In this document: positions 26,495 through 35,228 of the stretch, piece by piece
How the letters are laid out: each line of letters begins with the position of its first letter
How positions within the stretch are numbered: position 1 is the first letter of the stretch
NCBI GenBank assembly: GCA_020851115.1
Contig: JADZDJ010000092.1
Coordinates: 1 to 64,000 of the forward strand
Reading direction: 5' to 3'
Length of the DNA: 64,000 bases
DNA from: Pirellulales bacterium
GTDB taxonomy: Bacteria > Planctomycetota > Planctomycetia > Pirellulales > JADZDJ01
The notes under the pieces: model-generated
What the model saw: the letters and a program-made list of their open reading frames with translations, nothing else
Databases searched by the model: none
Told to the model about the DNA's origin: nothing
Translations under genes and position numbers: made by a program

Positions 26495-26932
26495 TCATAA
26501 ATGTGTAATGCACAAGTTTTCCCATCGATTATGCAAATACTCGAGCACGAGTCGGCGATGACAATGGTCTGCCGTCGGTTCGCTGCAGAGTAGTACAGTC
26601 GGCGTGGTGAATAATCTTCGGTCGAGCGCGTTCTCGATCTGGCGGTCGGCCATCAAGTCGAGAAATCGCCGCTCGTATTCTTGCCATGCGCCTTTTTGCT
26701 TCTTATAGGCCCCCAGCATATCCGACGTCGGTGTCAACAGTGGCTCGTGGAGATAGACCGCGCCACACAACTCCTTGAGAAAGAATGTCAAGTCGCCGCG
26801 TTTGGCGAAGCCCGCCAATTGCGACGAGTTGTTCAGCCGCACGTCGACCAGTTGTCGTACGCCGGCCGCCGTCAACTTTCCAAAGAACTCGGCGGCGGAT
26901 TTTTGGGTAAAACCGATCGAATAGATTTCCAT
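26495..26932 (-). CDS. DUF488-family protein (short form)
   Basis: A 145-residue DUF488 protein. It begins MEIYSIGFTQKSAAEFFGKL, has the usual arginine strand LVDVRLNNSSQLAGFAKRGDL and ends with the family signature LLCSEPTADHCHRRLVLEYL, in which a Cys and a Cys-His-Arg are spaced as in a metal- or nucleotide-binding site. The biochemical function of DUF488 is unknown. Its first 61 bases overlap the end of the upstream DUF488 gene; the MEIYSIGFTQ start is fixed by similarity to the other DUF488 N-terminus. Translational coupling of the two genes is likely. Confidence 0.85.
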   Translation of the reverse strand: MEIYSIGFTQKSAAEFFGKLTAAGVRQLVDVRLNNSSQLAGFAKRGDLTFFLKELCGAVYLHEPLLTPTSDMLGAYKKQKGAWQEYERRFLDLMADRQIENALDRRLFTTPTVLLCSEPTADHCHRRLVLEYLHNRWENLCITHL

Positions 26933-27471
26933 GCGTCGTCCTCGACATCAAACAGCGTTCGCTGGCCGTGGTCCTTTTCGTCGGCAGCCTGCTTGACCAC
27001 TTCTTGATACGATTGCAATTGGCCGTCGCCGCGGATATGGATCACTTGATTGCTGCGACCGCACAGCACGCGGCCGATCAGCAAGTGGCGATGGCAGATG
27101 GCCGGATTTTCTTCGCTGCACAGCAAAGCCGTTCGCTTTTGCGACGCGAGCTGCTCGACCTGCTCGATGCCGCGACGAAATTCCGCCGATTCGGCCAGGC
27201 TGGAATAGAGCACTCTCCCTTCAGCGTCATAAAACTGATCCCCCTGCGGTCGGCCTCCGAGCTGCCGGCCGAAAAACAAATACTCGATGCCGACGCTGCG
27301 CAATTCCGCGGTCAACTCGCGGTCGTTGAATTGCGCAGCGTATTTGGAATAGGGCGACGAGCGGGTATCGGCCACCACTTGCACGCGGTGCTGCCGGAGC
27401 AACTCCAGAAAGCGTTCGATCGAGTGATTCGAGTGGCCGATCGAGTAAATGGCGGTCGCTGTCGAGTTCAT
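26872..27471 (-). CDS. DUF488-family protein (long form)
   Basis: A 199-residue DUF488 protein. AIYSIGHSNHSIERFLELLRQH opens the fold, VVADTRSSPYSKYAAQFN supplies the conserved arginine/proline loop and TALLCSEENPAICHRHLLIGRVL is the Cys...Cys-His-Arg signature. A C-terminal tail of about 40 polar residues (QEVVKQAADEKDHGQRTLFD...) extends over the start of the next gene. The ATG at 27471 was chosen because it directly precedes the domain; a longer frame to 27552 is not supported. The two DUF488 proteins are only distantly alike, so they are probably two subunits rather than a recent duplication. Confidence 0.85.
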   Translation of the reverse strand: MNSTATAIYSIGHSNHSIERFLELLRQHRVQVVADTRSSPYSKYAAQFNDRELTAELRSVGIEYLFFGRQLGGRPQGDQFYDAEGRVLYSSLAESAEFRRGIEQVEQLASQKRTALLCSEENPAICHRHLLIGRVLCGRSNQVIHIRGDGQLQSYQEVVKQAADEKDHGQRTLFDVEDDAWKSIRSVLPKNPPPSSLES

Positions 27472-27711
27472 CGATGAGCGCCTGAAACCAAGTTGGTATG
27501 ATTGTTGGGCGATGAAATCGGTTCTGGGGGCGCTTTCTAGCCTACACGTCATGCTCCGCGCGATGCAATGCCTCTCAGCCCCATTTACGTAAAGCGAAAG
27601 AATTGCCCGTTTCTAGCCATGCAGCTCACATCCCAGATCTACCGCACCCCATGAAATCGGCGACTATTTGTTAGAAACCCCAATTAGTGGGTATATTGCG
27701 GACGCGGATCG

Positions 27712-28076
27712 ATGGCCTATGGCATTGGTTACACACCAGTTCCAATTTCGGCGTTCGGCCGCGACGGATACGATCCGTTACCGATGGTTGGCAATGCGAT
27801 GGCGGTTCCGACTCAATTGTACCACGGCAGGTACGATGCAAGCGGTCCACAACCGAATGATGCGATTGATCAACCGCGTAACTATGCGGCGATAACATAT
27901 CTATCTGTACCCGCCCCCGATGAATCTAAGAAGCCAGTTCCCCCCCCGACCGAATTAACGATCGATTCGACGTCATTCATTACAACATTTCCATGGTACC
28001 GGAATCGGCCACTTTCATCAGCGCCGCTGTCGGAGCATTCTGCATCTTGGCCGTCTACGCATTTCGGAGCACGATG
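27712..28076 (+). pseudogene. Hypothetical membrane-anchored protein split by a poly-C shift
   Basis: From the ATG at 27712 a protein-like frame (MAYGIGYTPVPISAFGRDGY...VPAPDESKKPVPPP) runs to a tract of eight C at 27940-27947. Beyond it the same frame degrades, whereas the frame one base over gives PDRINDRFDVIHYNIS, then a membrane helix ATFISAAVGAFCILAVYAF and a basic tail RSTMKVA-stop at 28076. One extra C would join them into about 122 residues with a C-terminal anchor. I recognise no family. Either a recent homopolymer mutation, an error, or slippage-controlled expression would explain it. Confidence 0.35.
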
Positions 28077-28316
28077 AAAGTCGCTTGAAAAACCGTTCAT
28101 GGTTTGGTTGCCACTACGGGTTTTGCATAAACTCAGCAGTGCAATCATCGTATGGCTCCGTATAGCATCGTCTCATTGCCCGGCAGCCATCTACTTGTGC
28201 ATTCGATGTCGCACATGCTTTTCGATGGATATTTGTAAATCGAGGCAGTTTCGGTACGAAGGATCTAGCAGCACTAGAAAATCGAACTCTCCAGGGGCGC
28301 TACAAGCACAGCCGCG

Positions 28317-28718
28317 TTATTTTCTCACCACTGCGCTCTCCGGCGTAATCGTGCGCACATAGGGCCTCATTCGTTCAAAGGTCTTTGGCCCGATGCCCCG
28401 GACTCGCTGCAGATCATCGATCGAAGCGAACGGACCGCGCTGGCGGCGGTCATCGACGATGCGTTTGGCGAGCGTTTCGCCGACGTCGGGAAGCGTCGTT
28501 ATCTCGGGCCAATCGGCCTGATTCACATCGACCAAGAACTCGATTTTCAACGGATCGGCGCGGTCGATTTCAATGAGTCGGCCGCGATGTCCACTGTGAG
28601 CGAGCCAAAATGCGCCCATTGCCGCGAGCGCAAAAAGAGACAGCCCGGCAATCGCCACTTGATCGAGGCGGCGCAAGAGCCAACGCGGCGGCGACTTATC
28701 TGGGCTTAAGTGCGACAT
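28317..28718 (-). CDS. ComEA-like helix-hairpin-helix protein
   Basis: A 133-residue protein with one membrane anchor (VAIAGLSLFALAAMGAFWLAHSG, about 22-44) and a C-terminal helix-hairpin-helix pair: DVNQADWPEITTLPDVGETLAKRIVDDRRQRGPFASIDDLQRVRGIGPKTFERMRPYV. The two LPDVG and VRGIG hairpins bind DNA backbone non-specifically. In ComEA this presents DNA for uptake; in planctomycetes the role is untested. The frame begins two codons earlier with TTG, but the ATG at 28718 is the better start. No other competence genes are near. Confidence 0.88.
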   Translation of the reverse strand: MSHLSPDKSPPRWLLRRLDQVAIAGLSLFALAAMGAFWLAHSGHRGRLIEIDRADPLKIEFLVDVNQADWPEITTLPDVGETLAKRIVDDRRQRGPFASIDDLQRVRGIGPKTFERMRPYVRTITPESAVVRK

Positions 28719-29252
28719 AAGCAAATTGAACGGCAGCCGAATCGCGACGCCGCATTATACCGGCCTCACTCAATCGTGAGGATGCCGACAATTTCTAGCA
28801 CTATTTCGATGTAAACGAGTCGCGCGAGCGACGGTAAATAAAGGCCTCGGCGCGGCGCGTCCAAAATCCGCGCCGGCAGAGCGCGGTGGCACATGGCGTC
28901 AAATCTCCTCCGTGTCTCTATGGTTGATTCTCCACTCGTCCGCGAAGCAAAAATCGGAAGCAATCCGAACGCGCAGGGGATCCAGAAGCTGCATTATGCT
29001 CGAAGAAACCTCACAATTATCGATGGCCAAATCTTGTGGCCGAGGGGAAATAGATCACACCGTAGTAGTTTGCATCCCAACCAGCAAGGATTTTGTGTCC
29101 AATTCCAATCCATCTGCGGTAGACGGCTGGGACAACGATCTGCCAGACCGTAAACTTACGCCACATTTGCCGTGAGGTATTCCACAAGCGGATCTATGCG
29201 CGGATCTTTACCGCATAGCCAGCGGCTGGAAACCGTCTCGGCCGCACCCACG
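28719..29252. other. Intergenic region without a supported gene
   Basis: About 530 bases between the leftward ComEA-like gene and the rightward symporter. A 59-codon frame at 28996-29175 (MLEETSQLSMAKSCGRGEID...) has a reasonable composition but no ribosome site or family. It should contain the two divergent promoters, but none stands out. Confidence 0.4.
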
Positions 29253-30596
29253 ATGCTTGAAAAACCGCACTTACTCGAAAACGCTCAGACGCCGTCGCGG
29301 GGGCTGCTCACCCGGTACCGGGCGGTGCCGCTGTATTTGCGCATCTTGATCGCCTTTGTCCTCGGCGCGGTTTTAGGTTTGCTGCTAGGCCAAACCGCCG
29401 AACCCTTGAAATGGGGTAGCCAAATTGTGCTGCGATTCTTGGGAGCGCTTGCGCCGGCGCTCATCCTCGTCGCCGTCATGGATTCAATCCTGAACGCCAA
29501 TATCCAAAGTCGCAGCGCAGCTCGGTTGGCATTTCTGCTGTTGTTGAACACCTTGGTGGCAATCTTGATCGGCCTCGTGGTCGTCAATCTCGTTCGGCCA
29601 GGAGAACGCGAGCATCCAAGCGTTGCGTCCGCAACCAAACTGGCTGGTGGCACCGGCGCTGGGCCTGCCGCCAACACGGAGCGAAAACAACCGACCGCCG
29701 GAGAACTGGGTGAACAATTGATCGGCAACATCCCCAAGAGCGTCTTGGAGCCGCTGGTGACCAACAACGTCATCGGCGTGGTGTTTCTGGCTGTCGCATT
29801 TGGCGTTGCCTTTCGCAAGCTGTCCACGTCACACGATTTGGCAATCATCAATCAGTTTATCTCGCTGTCGTTCAAGGCAATCGTCGTCGTCCTGCACTGG
29901 GTCATCGACTTAGTGCCGCTGGCCGTGTTTTGCACGGTGGCGGCAACCGTGGGAGAACAAGGGTTTTCGCCGCTGCTAGACCTGATGTGGTTTGTGGTGG
30001 CCGTGTTGATCGCGCTGGCAGGGCAAGTCGCGTGGTATTTGGCGCGCATTCATTTCGGCTGTTGGGCAAGGCCGTGGGATGTCGTTCGCGGCGTGCGCGA
30101 CGCCTTGGTGATGGCGTTTTCGACCGCCAGCAGTACGGCAACCATGCCCGTCACCTATGCGTGTCTGCGAGACAAGGTTGGCCTGCGCGAGGACTCCGCC
30201 TCGATGGGCGCACTCGTAGGCTCAAACTTCAACAACGACGGCACCGCCCTCTACGAAGCGGTAGCCGCACTGTTCGTCGCCCAAGTCTACTCGATCGAAC
30301 TGTCGCTGTGGCATCAATTGGTCGTCGTCGTCATGGCGATTGTCGCTTCGATCGGCGCTGCGGGAATTCCTGAAGCGGGCCTGGTGACAATGACGCTCGT
30401 CTTTAAGGCCGTCGGGCTGCCTCTCGAATATATTCCGCTTCTGATTCCTGTCGATTGGTTCCTCGACCGCTGTCGCACGGCGATCAATGTGCTGGGCGAT
30501 GTGAATGTTTCCTGCATGTTTGAAGGGAAAATAAGGTCAGCACCGGCGGCAGAAGCCGCGACCGCCGCCGTACCGCAAGATGCGCCAACACCGTAA
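29253..30596 (+). CDS. Dicarboxylate/amino acid:cation symporter (DAACS family)
   Basis: A 447-residue membrane transporter of the GltP/DctA family that imports dicarboxylates or acidic amino acids with sodium or protons. AVLGLLLGQTAEPLKWGSQIVLRFLGALAPALIL is the N-terminal family block, the serine-rich hairpin AFSTASSTATMPVTYACLRDK (about 287-307) is the substrate site, NFNNDGTALYEAVAALFVAQVY replaces the usual NMDGTA, and GIPEAGLVTMTLV and DRCRTAINVLGDVNVSCMFE complete it. The start at 29253 (MLEKPHLLEN) is preferred over 29172. NFNNDGTA rather than N-M-D-G-T-A is a modest variant that might alter cation coupling. Confidence 0.92.
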   Translation: MLEKPHLLENAQTPSRGLLTRYRAVPLYLRILIAFVLGAVLGLLLGQTAEPLKWGSQIVLRFLGALAPALILVAVMDSILNANIQSRSAARLAFLLLLNTLVAILIGLVVVNLVRPGEREHPSVASATKLAGGTGAGPAANTERKQPTAGELGEQLIGNIPKSVLEPLVTNNVIGVVFLAVAFGVAFRKLSTSHDLAIINQFISLSFKAIVVVLHWVIDLVPLAVFCTVAATVGEQGFSPLLDLMWFVVAVLIALAGQVAWYLARIHFGCWARPWDVVRGVRDALVMAFSTASSTATMPVTYACLRDKVGLREDSASMGALVGSNFNNDGTALYEAVAALFVAQVYSIELSLWHQLVVVVMAIVASIGAAGIPEAGLVTMTLVFKAVGLPLEYIPLLIPVDWFLDRCRTAINVLGDVNVSCMFEGKIRSAPAAEAATAAVPQDAPTP

Positions 30597-30640
30597 ACCC
30601 TGAACGATCGACGTCACGTCGTTCGACACCCCTCGAAACC

Positions 30641-31240
30641 ATGCCCAAACCACTCATTCGTTGCCCGTGGCCCCCTGTCGATGATCCGCTGTACATCGAG
30701 TATCACGACACCGAATGGGGCGTCCCGGTGTACGATGACCGCAAGTTGTTCGAGTTTATTGTGCTCGAAGTCTTTCAAGCCGGGCTGTCGTGGCGAACCG
30801 TGCTCCACAAGCGTCAGAATTTTCGCAAGGCGTTCGCGGGCTTTGATTATCGCAGGGTAGCCGACTTTACGGCTCGAGAGGTAAAGCGTCTGGTTGGGAA
30901 TGAAGGCATCATCCGCAATCGGGCGAAAATCGAGGCGGCCGTGAACAACGCCCAACGGCTCTTGGAAGTGCGCAATGAATTCGGCACGTTTGCCAAATAC
31001 ATGTGGTTGTGGGTCGACGGCCGGCCGATCGTCAATCGCCATCGCACGATGAAAGATTGCAAGCCTTACACCGACGAAGCCGTCGCATGGGCAGCAGACC
31101 TCAAACAGCGTGGCTTCAAGTTTCTCGGACCCACCGTGATATACGCACACATGCAGGCAGTCGGCATGGTCAACGATCACCTGGTGGATTGCTTTCGTTA
31201 TCGAGAAGTACAACGGCTGCGACGCCATCCGCTTGGTTAG
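30641..31240 (+). CDS. tag: DNA-3-methyladenine glycosylase I
   Basis: A 199-residue base-excision repair enzyme removing 3-methyladenine from alkylated DNA. Tag signatures are RCPW near the N-terminus (a zinc-ligand Cys), YHDTEWGVPVYDDRKLFEFIVLEVFQAGLSWRTVL (21-55) and KFLGPTVIYAHMQAVGMVNDHLVDCFRY (about 160-187), where the last His/Cys also bind zinc. It is 44 bases downstream of the symporter and might share its transcript. Length and motifs are standard. Confidence 0.95.
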   Translation: MPKPLIRCPWPPVDDPLYIEYHDTEWGVPVYDDRKLFEFIVLEVFQAGLSWRTVLHKRQNFRKAFAGFDYRRVADFTAREVKRLVGNEGIIRNRAKIEAAVNNAQRLLEVRNEFGTFAKYMWLWVDGRPIVNRHRTMKDCKPYTDEAVAWAADLKQRGFKFLGPTVIYAHMQAVGMVNDHLVDCFRYREVQRLRRHPLG

Positions 31241-31378
31241 TAGAAAAGGAACGCCGCGAGTCCTCACGGCAAGGACCGAATCAGGCTGGCAATTCACCTA
31301 GGGTGCTCCCTCGTTAGTCGGGAAAGATTGGTCACGCATGTGAAAAAACGATGGGACTCGAAGTCGCCCGCCTCTCTG

Positions 31379-31407
31379 TTAACTCTCGCCATTTTTTTCG
31401 ATACAAT
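31379..31407 (+). promoter_or_regulatory. Probable promoter of the squalene-oxidase-repeat pair
   Basis: TTAACT (31379-31384) and TACAAT (31402-31407) with a 17-base T-rich spacer form a good sigma-70 type promoter about 70 bases before the ATG at 31476. Confidence 0.5.
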
Positions 31408-31475
31408 AAAGAGCGTCGGATCGGCCGTCGGCCATCCGGCTTCTCGCTCGAAACGCTGTTCGGAGCCGGTAGCAG

Positions 31476-33194
31476 ATGGCGACCCTGCCCATTACCAGCG
31501 AAGCAACTCGCGAATCCGTCGCGACTTTGCCGATTGGCCATCCGGCGACAGTGGTTCCACCGCCGCTGCCAGCCAGTTATGGCGCGAATGATCGCGCTTC
31601 CGTCGCTTCCGCCGCACCGGCATCAGCCATTGCATCAGTGGTCGAGCCGATCAGCGCAGGCGACCAGCCAAAAGCCAGACGAACTTCGCTCCAGCCCGAC
31701 AAGTTCGATCAGTTTGCCGCCGCCCTGCGATGCTGGTGGCGAGGGGTGCCCAGTTGGTTAGCCAGCCTATTGATTCACACGACGGCACTGATCGTGCTCG
31801 GCTTGATTTATGTCGCACCTGAGCACAAATCGAGTGACTTGGAGATCGTCGCCCATCCGACGGCGCCCAGCGATTCACTCGCAGACTTGGACTCCTTGAC
31901 CGACGCCGATGTGACCAGTTTGAATTCAACGCTCAGCACCATCGACAGCGGACCGATGGTCGATATCCCGCTCAATCCGCTGGCCGACGACATCGACGCC
32001 GCGGCAGCAAGCCTCGACGTGGCCTCGTTGAACGATGCACTCGCTCCGCAGCAAGATTTGCTGAAGACGATGGGCGTTGCCGGCGGCTCCGGCGAAGGCC
32101 TGGGAGGACGCTCGGGCGCGCTCAAGGGAGCGCTGCTTAAGAAAGGCGGGACGGATGCCAGCGAGGCGGCCGTCGCCCGCGCTTTGCGGTGGATTTCCAA
32201 GCATCAACTACCCGACGGCGGTTGGAGTTTCGATTTGCAGCAGTGTCCAACTTGTCGCGGGCTGTGTCAAAATTCGGGCGAATATGGCGAGGCGCGGCTG
32301 GGCGCTACGGCGATGGCGCTGTTGCCGTTTTTAGGCTCGGGGCAAACTCACCGGCAAGGCCAGTATCGAGAAGTCGTGCGCAAAGGAATTTATTACCTCA
32401 CCACTCACACGAAGAACACCGGCGGCTTTTTGAGCATGCACGAGCCGAAAGGCACCATGTACTCGCACGGTCTGGGAACCATTGCGCTATGCGAGGCCTA
32501 CGCGATGACCAACGACCTTGCGCTCAAGCCCTATGCACAAGGGGCGGTGAACTTCACCGTGTACGCCCAAGATCCTGTTGGGGGTGGATGGCGCTACGAG
32601 CCGCGACAAGATGGCGACACATCGGTCGTTGGCTGGCAGATCATGGCGCTGAAAAGCGCCGAAATGGCGGGATTGGATGTCCCTAGCTCGGTCTTCACTC
32701 GTGCGACGAAGTTTCTCGACAGCGTGCAATCCGACGATGGGGCGGCCTACGGTTACGTGGCTCCGGCAAACGGCTTTCCCCGCGCCACATCCGCCGTCGG
32801 CCTGCTCTGCCGCATGTATTTAGGTTGGAAGAAAGACAATCCTGGACTCAAGCGTGGAATCGCCGCCATTGCGCGTGAGGGTCCGTCGATTCCCGCACGT
32901 ACGAATAATTCGGCCGACATGTATTACAATTACTACGCGACACAAGTCCTGCGACATTGGGGCGGCTACGAGTTCGACCGGTGGAACGGCAAGACACGCG
33001 ACTGGCTGATTGAAAGCCAATCCAGCAAAGGCCATGAGGCAGGAAGCTGGTACTTCGATTTCGCCTCGCATTCCCGCGCCGGCGGACGACTCTACTGCAC
33101 TTCGATGGCGACGATGATGCTGGAAGTCTACTACCGCCATCTCCCCATCTACGGCAGCAAAGCCGTGAATGATGAATTCTCGCGCAATGAATAG
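31476..33194 (+). CDS. Membrane-anchored prenyltransferase/squalene-oxidase-repeat protein 1
   Basis: A 572-residue protein with a disordered, Ala/Ser/Pro-rich N-terminus (1-75), one membrane helix (about 91-114, WLASLLIHTTALIVLGLIYVA), an acidic linker (DLDSLTDADVTSLNST) and then an alpha/alpha barrel of squalene-oxidase-type repeats, e.g. ALRWISKHQLPDGGWSFD, AVNFTVYAQDPVGGGWRYEP and FLDSVQSDDGAAYGYV. The D-x-D-D motif of true terpene cyclases is absent, so it is unlikely to be a cyclase. CPTCRGLC (about 258-265) is an extra Cys cluster. The barrel should face the periplasm. It is followed by a paralogue 296 bases on. Function unknown in planctomycetes, where the family is expanded. Confidence 0.85.
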   Translation: MATLPITSEATRESVATLPIGHPATVVPPPLPASYGANDRASVASAAPASAIASVVEPISAGDQPKARRTSLQPDKFDQFAAALRCWWRGVPSWLASLLIHTTALIVLGLIYVAPEHKSSDLEIVAHPTAPSDSLADLDSLTDADVTSLNSTLSTIDSGPMVDIPLNPLADDIDAAAASLDVASLNDALAPQQDLLKTMGVAGGSGEGLGGRSGALKGALLKKGGTDASEAAVARALRWISKHQLPDGGWSFDLQQCPTCRGLCQNSGEYGEARLGATAMALLPFLGSGQTHRQGQYREVVRKGIYYLTTHTKNTGGFLSMHEPKGTMYSHGLGTIALCEAYAMTNDLALKPYAQGAVNFTVYAQDPVGGGWRYEPRQDGDTSVVGWQIMALKSAEMAGLDVPSSVFTRATKFLDSVQSDDGAAYGYVAPANGFPRATSAVGLLCRMYLGWKKDNPGLKRGIAAIAREGPSIPARTNNSADMYYNYYATQVLRHWGGYEFDRWNGKTRDWLIESQSSKGHEAGSWYFDFASHSRAGGRLYCTSMATMMLEVYYRHLPIYGSKAVNDEFSRNE

Positions 33195-33490
33195 GCCCAT
33201 GGTTCAGAGTTCAAGTGACGAAGCGCCGCCGCGGTTGTTCGCTCCTGCCGTACCGTTCATCTGAGCGGTCTTTGAGTTCGTGCGACAGAGTCCCCGCGGA
33301 GAATTCGTGAACTCCGAACGCGCAAATCCTGAACCCTGAATCCTCCGTTTCCACCGCCAACACAAATCCTTTCAGGACAGATCCTCGCTCCAACCGCACG
33401 TTATAATTGAAGGATGCACCTTTGACCTGCACTTGAGACCGGCTCGGCGGAGTTGTACCGGCCTGTCCGCCCCAGCTTTGAGTCGCCGCG

Positions 33491-35146
33491 ATGCCTTCCG
33501 AGCTTTCCAGCCCCAGTGAAACGCCTCCGGCGACGTCGCCGGAGGTCGAAATGCGCGGCGATGCGCGATGCGGTCGCTGGCGCGATGAGCCTGTGGCAAG
33601 CAAGCCGTCGCGCGCGACGATCGCGCTTTCGAGGTCGATCACTGCCGACTCCGTGATCGTTGCCGCAAGCCGCGCGGCATTTTGGCGCGTGGCCCAATGG
33701 GAACGGATTTTCGCGCCACGCGACGGTACAAATCCGTGGATATTGAGCACGATGGTCCATTGTGCCGCGATCATTGTGCTAGGACTTTTGATCGCGAAAC
33801 CCGACACAGCTTCGTCCCCGGCGGCAATCAACTTGACGGCGGTCCAAGGATTGACCATCGGCGGGGAAGAATTGCTGACCGACGCCGACGTCGCTCCGAC
33901 GCCCTTCGCTGCTTCCAGCGAAGCGCTGGTTCAATCGCTGGCCGAATTACCGATCGAGCCATTGGAATTCGCAGCGAGCGAGTCGATCGACGCCCAATCG
34001 GTGACAATTCCTGTCGTGCCACGGTCGCTGACCGGCGCTACACCCCTTTCGTTCGCAGACCATGGAACGAACTGGGGAGTATCCATTTCCAACGGAGGTG
34101 GGCTAAACGGCCGCAGCCGCGGCATGCGGGGCAAGCTAGCCGGTCAAGGAGGCGGTTCGCATCGCAGCGAAGAGGCTGTCGAACGTGGGCTGAAATGGCT
34201 TCTCGCCCATCAGCACGAAGACGGCTCTTGGCGATTTAGCTTTGACGGGCTGCCTTGCAACAGCGCCTGCCGCAATGCAGGAACCGAAACAACCAGCACG
34301 GGCGCGACAGCGCTGGCGCTGCTCCCTTTTTACGGTGCAGGTTACACGCATCGTGAAGGCCCCTATGCGGAACAGGTGAACAAAGGGTTGTACTACCTGT
34401 GCAATCGGATGTTGATCCTGCCGCAAGGAGGCGATTTGCAAGAAGGGACGATGTACGCCCAGGCGCTCTCGACCATCGTGCTCTGCGAAGCCTACGCGAT
34501 GTCGCAGGACGCCAAGCTGCGGCCCTATGCTGAAAAAGCCGTGAAATTCGTCCTCTACGCGCAAGATCTGCACGGCGGCGGCTGGCGATACACCCCAGGA
34601 ATGCCCGGCGACACCACCATGACCGGCTGGCAACTGATGGCCCTCAAAAGTGCCGTGCTGGCCGGATTGGATGTCCCCAGAGACCGGTTTTATCTGGCGG
34701 GCAAGTTCCTCGATAGTGTGCAATCGGAACGCGGAGCCGCCTACGGTTACCGTACGACGATCAAGCGACCATGCACCTCTGCCGTAGGCTTGCTTTGCCG
34801 CATGTATCTCGGCTGGCCGAAAACGCATCCGGCGATCCGCGAGGGCGTGCGATTCTTCGATCGCCAAGGCCCGTCGCCGACCGACCTCTACCTCGACTAT
34901 TACGCCTCGCAACTCATGTTCCACCACGGCAGCGCGCCTTGGGAACGCTGGAATAAGAAAATGCGCGAATACCTCATCCAGACGCAGGCCAATCAAGGGC
35001 ACGAGGCAGGGAGTTGGCACTTCGACGACCAACACGGCAACGCTGGCGGCCGGCTCTACAGCACCGCAATGGCGATATTGACGCTGGAAGTCTACTACCG
35101 CTACTTGCCGATTTATTCGTCACGAGTGGTGGATGACGGGTTTTAG
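33491..35146 (+). CDS. Membrane-anchored prenyltransferase/squalene-oxidase-repeat protein 2
   Basis: A 551-residue paralogue of the preceding gene with the same layout: polar N-terminus, membrane helix at about 83-103 (PWILSTMVHCAAIIVLGLLIA), a linker that keeps the phrase LLTDADV, a Gly-rich hinge (SNGGGLNGRSRGMRGKLAGQGGG) and the repeat barrel. Barrel segments match closely (KFLDSVQSERGAAYGYR, GHEAGSWHFDDQH, LEVYYRYLPIY) while the N-terminal third has diverged. The Cys cluster is reduced to LPCNSACRNAG. The pair looks like an old tandem duplication and may form a heteromer. Confidence 0.85.
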   Translation: MPSELSSPSETPPATSPEVEMRGDARCGRWRDEPVASKPSRATIALSRSITADSVIVAASRAAFWRVAQWERIFAPRDGTNPWILSTMVHCAAIIVLGLLIAKPDTASSPAAINLTAVQGLTIGGEELLTDADVAPTPFAASSEALVQSLAELPIEPLEFAASESIDAQSVTIPVVPRSLTGATPLSFADHGTNWGVSISNGGGLNGRSRGMRGKLAGQGGGSHRSEEAVERGLKWLLAHQHEDGSWRFSFDGLPCNSACRNAGTETTSTGATALALLPFYGAGYTHREGPYAEQVNKGLYYLCNRMLILPQGGDLQEGTMYAQALSTIVLCEAYAMSQDAKLRPYAEKAVKFVLYAQDLHGGGWRYTPGMPGDTTMTGWQLMALKSAVLAGLDVPRDRFYLAGKFLDSVQSERGAAYGYRTTIKRPCTSAVGLLCRMYLGWPKTHPAIREGVRFFDRQGPSPTDLYLDYYASQLMFHHGSAPWERWNKKMREYLIQTQANQGHEAGSWHFDDQHGNAGGRLYSTAMAILTLEVYYRYLPIYSSRVVDDGF

Positions 35147-35228
35147 ATCGTGCTCAGGTTGCACGAGATTTCGACGCTGCTCCAACAAGACTGGCTCGAA
35201 CGAATCCTGGGCGATGCGAAACACGACT

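Noticed and set aside
33211-33858. 215-codon minus-strand frame between the squalene-oxidase-repeat genes
   Set aside because: Covers the N-terminus of the second paralogue, whose helix and linker are conserved with the first; no family resemblance.
31476-35146. Squalene-hopene cyclase pair
   Set aside because: Repeats fit the fold, but the catalytic D-x-D-D motif and the conserved QW spacing of cyclases are missing.
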